This document shows positions 1-6,528 of a stretch of DNA of 64,000 bases, one piece after another. The stretch is from NCBI GenBank assembly GCA_963774155.1, contig CAVZDW010000010.1:558001-622000 (forward strand). The letters run 5' to 3'. The number at the start of each line of letters is the position of its first letter. The stretch's first letter is position 1. Under the pieces are notes generated by a model. That model had not been told where the DNA came from and searched no databases. It worked only from the letters and a program-made list of their open reading frames with translations. The translations under genes were made by a program, and so were the position numbers. Origin of the DNA: DASSUW01 sp963774155. GTDB lineage: Bacteria > Actinomycetota > Thermoleophilia > Solirubrobacterales > Solirubrobacteraceae.

Positions 1-1
1 C

Positions 2-106
2 GAGCTCGTGTTCACCGCGGACGAGGTCGTCGACCGCGTGGCCGAGCACGGCGATCTCTTCGCCGGTGTCGTCGAGCTGCGGCAGTCGTTGCCCGACGCG
101 CTATAA
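2..106 (+). CDS. C-terminal fragment of an unidentified protein
   Basis: An open frame enters from the left edge and ends at TAA 104-106, giving a 34-residue tail that starts ELVFTADEVVDRVAEHGD and ends SLPDAL. The amphipathic, acidic helix pattern and GC-rich third positions look like genuine coding sequence. The family cannot be recognised from so short a tail. It lies 7 bases before the next small gene on the same strand. Only the C-terminus is inside the window. Confidence 0.5.
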   Translation, partial: ELVFTADEVVDRVAEHGDLFAGVVELRQSLPDAL

Positions 107-113
107 CGCGCCC

Positions 114-296
114 ATGGACCTCGAAGAGCGCACCCTCGAAGACACCCTCGAGAAGACCTGCGCGGTCTGCGGGGCCAAGCTGACCGGCCTCGAGATCGAG
201 GCGGCTCGCGAGGCGGGCGGACCGTTCCTGTGCAGCGTCCACGCGGCCGAGGAGCTCCCGGCCGAGGACGCGGCCGACGAGACTCCCGGCGACTAA
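114..296 (+). CDS. Small CxxC protein, putative zinc-binding
   Basis: A 60-residue acidic protein starting at ATG 114. A CAVC motif near residues 18-21 and a later C-S-V-H (about residues 41-44) could together make a CxxC...CxxH zinc site, but this is inference from residue spacing. No signal peptide or membrane segment is seen. Its TAA (294-296) overlaps the TAG of the convergent transketolase gene (293-295). No clear Shine-Dalgarno precedes the start, which suits a leaderless message or coupling to the truncated gene just upstream. Function unknown. Confidence 0.6.
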   Translation: MDLEERTLEDTLEKTCAVCGAKLTGLEIEAAREAGGPFLCSVHAAEELPAEDAADETPGD

Positions 297-2134
297 GTCC
301 TCGCTCCGGCCACGGCCCTGACGGCGGCGGCGATCGCCTCCGCGTCGATGCCCGCTTCGTGGAGCAGCTCCTCGGGCGTGCCCGACACCGGCATCTCGCG
401 CACCGCGAGCTTGGTTACTCGCGGGCGCTCGTCGGCCTCGGCCAGCGCCTCGAGCACCGCGTCGCCGAGCCCGCCCTCGGGCCAGTGGTCCTCGACCGTG
501 ATGACGGCGCCGCAGTCGCGGGCCGCGGCGCGGACCGCCTCGACGTCGATCGGCTTGACCGAGTAGCAGTCGAGCACGCGGATGTGGACGCCGTCGCCCT
601 CGAGCGCCTCCGCGGCGCGGACGGCCTCGTCGACCGTGATGCCGCAGGCGATGACGGCGACGTCGTCGGCGTCGTTCCCGTGGGCGATGCGGCTGCCGCC
701 GATCGTCACGGCCTCGGAGGCCGGCGTGCGGACCGGCGTCTTGCCGCGCAGGGTGCGCAGGAACGAGATGCCCTTCTGGTCGGCCATCGCCGCCATCAGA
801 GCCGAGGTCTGGTTCGCGTCGCTCGGGTGCAGGACGGTCGAGCCGTGGATGGCCCGCATCGACGCCATGTCCTCCAGCGCCATCTGCGACGGGCCGTCCT
901 CGCCGATCGAGACCCCCGCGTGCGATCCGCTGAGGCACAGGTCGGCGCGTGAGATGGCCGCCATGCGCACGAAGTCGTAGGCGCGCGAGAAGAAGGCGGC
1001 GAACGTCGAAGCGAACGGGACCCAGTGGCGGACCTGGAAGCCGACCGCGGCCGCGACCAGCTGCTGCTCGGCGATGAACATCTCGAAGTAGCGGTCCTCG
1101 TGGGCCGCGCGGAAGTCCTCCGAGTGCGTGGAGTTGGAGACCTCGCCGTCGAGCGCGACCACGTCGCCACGCTGGGAGCCGAGAGCGGCCAGCGTCTCGC
1201 CGTAGGCCTTGCGCGTGGCGACCTCCTCGCCGAGCTCCCAGGTGGGGAGGTCGGCTCCGGTCGTCTCGAAGCGGTGGGGCGTGCCGCCGGGGGGCTTCGC
1301 GACCTGGACCTCGAGCTCGCGTTCGCCGCCGAGCTCCACGATGGCCCCCTCGGGGTCGTCGAGCGGCTTGCCGTGCTTGCCCGGCTGGTCCTCGACCGCC
1401 TTGACGCCCTTGCCCTTCTTCGTGCGGGCGACGATCGCCGACGGGCGGTCCGTGGTGGCCTCCGCCTCGGCGTAGGCCGCCTCGATGGCGTCGACGTCAT
1501 GGCCGTCGATCACGATGGCGTTCCAGCCGAACGCCTCGATGCGCCTCGCGTAGCCCTCGGTGTCCCAGCCCAGCATCGTCTCGCGGGTCTGGCCGAGGCG
1601 GTTGACGTCGATGATCGCGGTGAGGTTGTCGAGGCCCTCCCAGCCGGCGTGCTGGATCGACTCCCACATCGAGCCCTCGGCCATCTCCGAGTCGCCGCAC
1701 AGGCACCACACGCGGTACGGCAGGCGGTCGAGCCGCTTGCCGGCCAGCGCGACGCCGGCGGCGATCGGCAGGCCCTGGCCGAGCGAGCCGGTGGCGACGT
1801 CGGTCGGCGGGATCCGCGGGGTCGGATGGCCCTCCAGCCGCGAGCCGAGCTTGCGGAAGGTCAGCAGCTCCTCGTCGTCGATCACGCCGATCGCCTTGAG
1901 CACCGCGTAGTAGAGCGGCGAGGCGTGGCCCTTGGAGAAGATCAGGTGGTCGGCCGACGGGTCGTCGAGGTTGCCCGGGTCGATCCGCAGATGGCCGTCG
2001 ATGAGGACCGCCAGCAGGTCGGCGGCCGACATCGAGGAGGTGGGATGGCCCGAGCCGGCGGCGGCGCTGGCGCGGACCGAGTCCACGCGCAGCTGCTGCC
2101 CCAGCTCGCGCCGGAACTCGGTCCGCGCGGCCAT
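293..2134 (-). CDS. tkt: Transketolase
   Basis: A 613-residue thiamine-diphosphate transketolase of the non-oxidative pentose phosphate pathway, moving two-carbon units between ketose and aldose phosphates in the cytoplasm. The N-terminal half has the GSGHPTSSMSAADLL and GSLGQGLP segments and the ThDP/metal motif GDSEMAEGS...IDVNRLGQ. The pyrimidine-binding half shows FIAEQQLVAAAVGF and GSHAGVSIGEDGPSQ. The length and the IDVNRLGQ motif fit the shorter, animal-like transketolase group rather than the ~660-residue bacterial TktA type. The start ATG (2132-2134) shares one base with the transaldolase TAA (2134-2136), so translation is very probably coupled. A longer upstream reading in this frame is only the antisense of tal. 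Confidence 0.95.
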   Translation of the reverse strand: MAARTEFRRELGQQLRVDSVRASAAAGSGHPTSSMSAADLLAVLIDGHLRIDPGNLDDPSADHLIFSKGHASPLYYAVLKAIGVIDDEELLTFRKLGSRLEGHPTPRIPPTDVATGSLGQGLPIAAGVALAGKRLDRLPYRVWCLCGDSEMAEGSMWESIQHAGWEGLDNLTAIIDVNRLGQTRETMLGWDTEGYARRIEAFGWNAIVIDGHDVDAIEAAYAEAEATTDRPSAIVARTKKGKGVKAVEDQPGKHGKPLDDPEGAIVELGGERELEVQVAKPPGGTPHRFETTGADLPTWELGEEVATRKAYGETLAALGSQRGDVVALDGEVSNSTHSEDFRAAHEDRYFEMFIAEQQLVAAAVGFQVRHWVPFASTFAAFFSRAYDFVRMAAISRADLCLSGSHAGVSIGEDGPSQMALEDMASMRAIHGSTVLHPSDANQTSALMAAMADQKGISFLRTLRGKTPVRTPASEAVTIGGSRIAHGNDADDVAVIACGITVDEAVRAAEALEGDGVHIRVLDCYSVKPIDVEAVRAAARDCGAVITVEDHWPEGGLGDAVLEALAEADERPRVTKLAVREMPVSGTPEELLHEAGIDAEAIAAAVRAVAGART

Positions 2135-3231
2135 TACGCGGTCACCAGCTGGTCGCGCTTGGCCTCGATGTCCGCGAACAGCTCGCGGAACGACTTGGCG
2201 AACTTCTCCACGCCCTCGCGCTCGAGCGTCTGCACGACGTCGTCGTAGTCGATGCCGGCCTCCTTGAAGGCCTCGAGCGTGCGGCGCGCGCCGTCGACGT
2301 CCCGGTCGAGCGTGCGCTCCGCGTTGCCGTGGTCGATGAAGGCCTCGACCGTCTCGCGCGGCATCGTGTTGACCGTGTCGGGCCCGATCAGCTCCTCGAT
2401 GTAGATGACGTCGCGGTACTCGGGGTTCTTGGTCGAGGTCGACGCCCAGAGGCACCGCTGCGGCGTCGCGCCGGCGGCGGCCAGCTCGTCCCACTCCGCG
2501 CCGGAGAAGATCTCCTCGTAGTTCGCGTAGGCGAGCTTGGCGTTGGCGATGGCCAGCTTCCCCTTGAGCTCGTCGTGGCCGCCGATCTCGTCGAGCCGGC
2601 GGTCGGCCTCGGTGTCGACGCGGGAGACGAAGAACGAGGCGACGGAGGCGATCTTCGAGGGGTCGCCGCCGCTCTCCACCAGGCGCTTGAGGCCGCGGAT
2701 GTAGGCCTCGGCGACCTCGCGGTGACGGTCGAGCGAGAAGATCAGCGTGACGTTCACGGGGATGCCGCCGGCAATCGTTTCCTCGATCGCGGTGAGGCCT
2801 TCCTGGGTCGCCGGGATCTTGATCAGCACGTTCGGGCGGTCGATCAGGCCGTGCAGCCGGGCGGCTTCGTCGATCGTGCCCTGGGTGTCATGGGCGAGGT
2901 TCGGATCGACCTCGAGCGAGACCCAGCCGTCCTTGCCCTCGCCGCCGTCCCAGACCTGACGGAGCTCGTCGCAGGCGGCGCGGATGTCGTCGCGCGCGAG
3001 GGCGAGGAAGATCTCCTTCGGCTCGGACTCGGTGCTTGTGACGGCCTTGATCTGCTCGTCGTAGCTGTCGCCCTCGGCGATGGCGGCCTGGAAGATCGTG
3101 GGGTTCGACGTCACGCCGACCACGCCGTCGCGGATCAGACCGGCGAGGTCTCCGTCCTGCACGAAGCGGCGGGACAGGTAGTCGATCCAGACGCTCTGGC
3201 CTGCCTCGGCAAGCTGATTGAGCGGAGTCAT
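2134..3231 (-). CDS. tal: Transaldolase
   Basis: A 365-residue transaldolase that transfers a dihydroxyacetone unit between sugar phosphates. It begins MTPLNQLAEAGQSVW, with VVGVTSNPTIFQ near residue 40 and the Schiff-base lysine segment NVLIKIPATQEG, then VNVTLIFSLDRH. Its length matches the actinobacterial type (about 370 residues). A good ribosome site (CAGGAGAGCCC directly before ATG) fixes the start at 3231. It is the first gene of a two-gene operon with tkt, overlapping it by one base. Confidence 0.95.
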   Translation of the reverse strand: MTPLNQLAEAGQSVWIDYLSRRFVQDGDLAGLIRDGVVGVTSNPTIFQAAIAEGDSYDEQIKAVTSTESEPKEIFLALARDDIRAACDELRQVWDGGEGKDGWVSLEVDPNLAHDTQGTIDEAARLHGLIDRPNVLIKIPATQEGLTAIEETIAGGIPVNVTLIFSLDRHREVAEAYIRGLKRLVESGGDPSKIASVASFFVSRVDTEADRRLDEIGGHDELKGKLAIANAKLAYANYEEIFSGAEWDELAAAGATPQRCLWASTSTKNPEYRDVIYIEELIGPDTVNTMPRETVEAFIDHGNAERTLDRDVDGARRTLEAFKEAGIDYDDVVQTLEREGVEKFAKSFRELFADIEAKRDQLVTA

Positions 3232-3692
3232 GGGCTCTCCTGAAGTTTGGGTGCCTCTTACATGAAACCGTGCCCGAGGGCTCGGCGCGTGAAACGCCCG
3301 TGGAGAGACTGCTGGGCCGGGCGCTAACGCGGGCGCCCGGCCAGCTCGCGAAGCCAGGCGGAAACTGCCTGTTCGTCACGGCGCGCCTCGCGCTGGCGGG
3401 CCGCACGTGCCTGACTCGCGGTGATGGTGTTGGCGGCCAGACCACTCGGGCGCGCAAAGCGACTAAGTGGCGCCTGGACCTTTCCCCTGAGCGGCTGCCG
3501 ACCAGACCGCTCGGCGTCATAAGCCAGCGACATTGGGGCGCAGATTACTCCCAGATCGAGGAGTCGTCTACTCCAATGTGTCCACCGAACAAACCTGATC
3601 TTCGACCCATGGTCCACAATTCCTCGCGGAAAACGTTCTCCACGTTCGCGACTGGTGGAAATTTCTCGATTGGAGTGGTCGGTCGACGAACA
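3232..3692. other. Gene-poor intergenic stretch upstream of tal
   Basis: About 460 bases with no convincing gene, bounded by the tal start and a dispersed repeat. The part next to tal must hold the tal-tkt promoter. Bases 3550-3690 are clearly poorer in GC than the rest of the window and contain a small inverted repeat (GGAGT, 5-base loop, ACTCC). Short frames run across it on both strands, but none has a ribosome site, a recognisable motif or the usual codon pattern. It may be the remains of a decayed gene. Confidence 0.5.
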
Positions 3693-3828
3693 CCGGCATT
3701 GAGGGAGCGGGTTCGGCCGGGTTTCGAACTCGAATCCTGCTTAGAGGTACGCTGTGACCCGTAGGGCAGGATGCGACGAAGAAACCCGAGCCGCGCCGGC
3801 CCCTCAGCCTCCCTACCCAGCCGCAGTT
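3693..3828 (+). repeat. Dispersed palindromic repeat, copy 1
   Basis: The left end reads CCGGCATTGAGGGAGCGGG, followed by GGGTTTCGAACTCGAATCC. The right end is CCCTACCCAGCCGCAGTT. Left and right halves are imperfect inverted repeats: the segment GGGTTTC...TCG...ATCCTGC returns in inverted form as GCAGGATGCGACGAAGAAACCC. The same ordered blocks recur, inverted, at 40799-40942; the end blocks also recur at 27857-28046. The right end lies 9 bases from the UbiA-type gene stop. No coding capacity; a MITE-like or REP-like element is inferred. Confidence 0.75.
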
Positions 3829-3837
3829 CGCCGAGGG

Positions 3838-4758
3838 CTACGCAGCCAGCACAGCCGCAGCGACCAGCACGTACTCCAGGAAGAACAGCCCCCAGACGCG
3901 CAGGTAGAACGACGTGAACGCGGCCGGGTCGCCCGGGTCGGCTCGCCGCGACCATGCCACCAGCAGCGCCAGCGCGACGACGTGGCCGGCCACCAGCACG
4001 ACCCCGTCCGCGTCGTCCACCAGCCAGGGCCCGAGGACGATCATCCCCGCGTAGGCGACGACGAGCGCGCCGAGGCCGAGCCGGTAGGCACGACGGGGGC
4101 CGAGGCGGACGGTGAACGTGGCGATCTGGAAGCGGCGGTCGCCCTCCATGTCCGGCACGTCCTTGAGGACGGCGATGGCGAAGGAGAACGGGAGGACGAA
4201 GAGCGTCAGCGCCCACACCGATCCGGGGATCTCCAGCGAACCGCCGAAGGCGAGGCTGAAGTGCCCGTACATGCCGAGGTTGACGGCGATCGCCCGCACG
4301 CCGGAGATGCACAGCGAGGCGACGACCGGGAAGCGCTTGAGCCGCACCGGGGGCAGCGAGTACGCGGCGCCGACGGCGAGCGCCGCCACCACCGCGGTCG
4401 TCTCGAGCCACCCCTGCGTCACCGCCAGCACGATCGGGACGACGGCGGCGACGATGACGATCCGCCACGCGGCTTCGCGCGACAGCTCGCCGGCCGCCAG
4501 CGGGAGGTACGGCTTGTTGATGCGGTCGATCTCGACGTCGGTGATCTGGTTGACGCCGACGATGGCCAGGTTGACTCCGGCGCCCGCCACCAGCACCCAG
4601 AACAGGTGGTCGAGACCGGCGTTCGGGAGCTCGGCGGCGGCGATCAGGTAGAGCGCGGTGGCGCTGATGAACGTCCCGACGAGTGTGTGCGGGCGGGAGA
4701 AGCGCCACAGAACGCCCAGCGCGCCGGCGCGGCCGACTGCCGCCGCCTGGCTGCTCAC
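3838..4758 (-). CDS. UbiA-family prenyltransferase, homogentisate phytyltransferase-like
   Basis: A 306-residue membrane prenyltransferase with about eight or nine hydrophobic helices. The first Asp-rich motif, NQITDVEIDRINKPYLPLA (about residues 70-88), binds prenyl diphosphate through magnesium and closely follows the plant/cyanobacterial homogentisate prenyltransferase pattern. A second Asp motif, KDVPDMEGDRRF, lies near residue 195. The family attaches an isoprenoid chain to an aromatic ring at the membrane. The GTG start (4756-4758) overlaps the TGA of the methyltransferase gene (GTGA), so the two are translationally coupled. The neighbour is an MPBQ-methyltransferase-like enzyme, which favours a tocopherol/plastoquinone-like product over heme O or menaquinone. 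The exact substrate is inferred. Confidence 0.85.
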   Translation of the reverse strand: MSSQAAAVGRAGALGVLWRFSRPHTLVGTFISATALYLIAAAELPNAGLDHLFWVLVAGAGVNLAIVGVNQITDVEIDRINKPYLPLAAGELSREAAWRIVIVAAVVPIVLAVTQGWLETTAVVAALAVGAAYSLPPVRLKRFPVVASLCISGVRAIAVNLGMYGHFSLAFGGSLEIPGSVWALTLFVLPFSFAIAVLKDVPDMEGDRRFQIATFTVRLGPRRAYRLGLGALVVAYAGMIVLGPWLVDDADGVVLVAGHVVALALLVAWSRRADPGDPAAFTSFYLRVWGLFFLEYVLVAAAVLAA

Positions 4759-5567
4759 CGGCGCTCCCGGCGTGCCCGCAGCGTCATCGCCACCGCGATC
4801 GGGATGAACGCCGCCCCGGCCAGCGACCCGGCGGCGAAGCGCGCGGCGGAGACCAGCCGACCGCGCAGCGTGAGGGGCGCCGACAGCGCCTCGGCCGGCG
4901 GCGGCAGCGCCAGCGGCGACGGGCCGGCCGCCGGCTTGACCCCGACGACCGACACCGCGTAGGGCACGCGCCGGTCGCGGTACCACTCGGGGGCGAGCTC
5001 GTGCAGCTCCACGTCGACGAAGCCGGCCCGCTCGAACCACGAGCGGTACTCCTCCTGCGACGGGAAGAGCATCCACGCCTCCGCCAGCCAGCGTGCGAAC
5101 CGGTTCGCGGGGCGCACCGGCCCGATCACCGCGGCGACGCCGCCCGCGCGCACGACGCGGTACGCCTCGGCGATGCCGCGCTGCGGGTCGGGCCAGTACT
5201 CGATGCTCCCCGCCGACACGTAGCGATCGAAGGCGTCGGACTCGAATGGGAGCGCCTCGGCGTCGCCCAGCAGGCGCCGCACGCCGGCCAGCGCGGGCCG
5301 CCGGGCCGCGCGGGCGAGCTGGTGCGGGCTCTGGTCGAGCATGGTCACGTGCGCCGCGTCCACGGAGGCCACGATGCCCTCGGTGGTGAACCCGGTCCCG
5401 GCGCCCGCGTCGAGCACCGAGAGGTCGCGCCGGTCAAGCCGCGCGGCGTCCAGGGCCCGCTCCCGCATCGCCGCCGTCCAGAACAGCGGATTGACCCAGT
5501 CGTCGTAGCCGAGCGACAGGAACCGGTAGAACCAGTAGGCCTCCCGCTTGTGCTGGATCAGCCGCAT
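4755..5567 (-). CDS. MPBQ/MSBQ-type quinol methyltransferase with C-terminal anchor
   Basis: A 270-residue SAM-dependent methyltransferase. Residues 4-30 (IQHKREAYWFYRFLSLGYDD, ending in NPLFW) match the characteristic N-terminus of plant VTE3 and its cyanobacterial relatives, which methylate 2-methyl-6-prenylbenzoquinols. SAM motif I is VLDAGAGTG at 51-59. The last ~30 residues form a hydrophobic helix ending in ARRERR, like the membrane anchor of VTE3. The start ATG at 5567 is chosen because homology begins at once there; longer frames are Arg-rich shadow sequence. It is coupled by GTGA to the prenyltransferase. The divergent gene's TTG begins at the same base pair, so there is no room for a leader on either side. 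Confidence 0.85.
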   Translation of the reverse strand: MRLIQHKREAYWFYRFLSLGYDDWVNPLFWTAAMRERALDAARLDRRDLSVLDAGAGTGFTTEGIVASVDAAHVTMLDQSPHQLARAARRPALAGVRRLLGDAEALPFESDAFDRYVSAGSIEYWPDPQRGIAEAYRVVRAGGVAAVIGPVRPANRFARWLAEAWMLFPSQEEYRSWFERAGFVDVELHELAPEWYRDRRVPYAVSVVGVKPAAGPSPLALPPPAEALSAPLTLRGRLVSAARFAAGSLAGAAFIPIAVAMTLRARRERR

Positions 5568-6121
5568 TGCGAGCCGACGACGATACCTCCCACCCCGACG
5601 CCTGGCTGCCCGAGCCCGCCGTCCGGTCGCATCACCGGCGCGACGCCGCCAGCGATCCCGATGCACTGTGGCGCGCGGCCACCGGCCTCAAGCTCTCGGA
5701 CACCCGCAGGCTGGGCCGGCTGGTCCGCTGGCGCATCCCCGATCTCGAGGCCGGTCTGACCTACGGCGAGCTGTTCCGGGCGTATCCGTTCGTGGTCCTC
5801 GACGAGGGGGAGCACCACCTGCTGGCCGGCCTCTGCGGGCGGATCTGGACGCTGGCGCGCGACTACCCGCGCCTGACCGCGCCGGAGGATTTCGCGGCCT
5901 GGGACGAGCCCGGCACCGTGCGCGTCCTCATCGGCAACTGGGTGGAGCCCAACGGCGACGGGAGCACGTTGTGCAGCGAGGCGCGCGTGCAGCCGGTCGA
6001 CCGCTCGGCGAGCCTGCGACTGCGCGCGCTGTGGAAGGTCATCGGGCCGTTCGAGCGCCTCGTGGGGGCGGAGGCGATCGCCGCCGCCGCGAGCGCTAGC
6101 GAGAGATCTCGGCGAAGCTGA
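5567..6121 (+). CDS. SRPBCC/START-like hypothetical protein
   Basis: Up to 184 residues from a TTG at 5567. The true start may be a little further in, since there is no ribosome site and the codon abuts the divergent methyltransferase start. The core (LKLSDTRRLGRLVRWRIPD ... GLTYGELFRAYPFVVLDEGE ... TLCSEARVQPVDRSASLRLRALWKVIGPFERL) has the alternating strand pattern and final RALWKVIGPF helix seen in SRPBCC/START-fold proteins, which bind hydrophobic ligands. No signal peptide. Its 3' end overlaps the next, convergent gene by 26 bases. A role with the neighbouring prenylquinol enzymes is possible but unproven. Confidence 0.55.
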   Translation: MRADDDTSHPDAWLPEPAVRSHHRRDAASDPDALWRAATGLKLSDTRRLGRLVRWRIPDLEAGLTYGELFRAYPFVVLDEGEHHLLAGLCGRIWTLARDYPRLTAPEDFAAWDEPGTVRVLIGNWVEPNGDGSTLCSEARVQPVDRSASLRLRALWKVIGPFERLVGAEAIAAAASASERSRRS

Positions 6122-6497
6122 CCGGCACGCCGAAGCGCTTCTCGGCGTCCTCGAGCCCGGCCTCCTCGCGGTAGTCCGACTCGCCCGTGTGGGTGAACAC
6201 GACGATGCGGTCGGCCGCGAACGTGGCCAGCGCATCCTGGATGGCCAGCGCGGGCTCGCTCTCGCCGGTGTCGCCGGCGGCGTCGACGCCCGCGTCCTCG
6301 AGGCGCTCGACGGTCTCCTCCTGGGCGACCTCGGCCTCGTGGATCGCCTCGTCCGGGTCGGAGACCCAGAAGGCGAGCTTGGACTGGTTGGTGGCGGGCG
6401 CGATCACGAGCACCTCGGCGCCCTCGACCTCCTCGCCGAGCGTGGCGCGGAGGAGATCGGCATCGACGGGCTCGGGGGTGACGACAAGGAGTTTCAT
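6096..6497 (-). CDS. UspA-like small stress protein
   Basis: A 133-residue cytoplasmic protein beginning MKLLVVTPEPVDADLL. The first strand, the AEVLVIAPA segment and the late strand DRIVVFTH followed by a Gly-containing turn (HTGESDYREE) resemble the alpha/beta universal stress fold, although the full ATP-binding motif G-2x-G-9x-GS is not present. ATG 6497 is chosen because the fold starts immediately there; the longer frame adds an unstructured Trp/Arg-rich leader. It lies just downstream of the SpoIIE-type phosphatase gene on the same strand and may be transcribed with it. Confidence 0.6.
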   Translation of the reverse strand: MKLLVVTPEPVDADLLRATLGEEVEGAEVLVIAPATNQSKLAFWVSDPDEAIHEAEVAQEETVERLEDAGVDAAGDTGESEPALAIQDALATFAADRIVVFTHTGESDYREEAGLEDAEKRFGVPVSFAEISR

Positions 6498-6528
6498 CGC
6501 GTCGCAGTATTCCCGCATGCCGCGGTGA

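Noticed and set aside
3324..3617. 97-codon minus-strand frame in the gap before tal
   Set aside because: The C-terminal part looks helical, but there is no ribosome site, no upstream signal, and it sits in atypical lower-GC sequence; kept only as part of the intergenic description.
3715..3745. tRNA-like T-arm (TTCGAA...TCGAATCC) at 3.7 kb and similar text at 27.85 and 40.9 kb
   Set aside because: No acceptor stem, anticodon arm or CCA context can be folded around it; it is part of the dispersed palindromic repeat.
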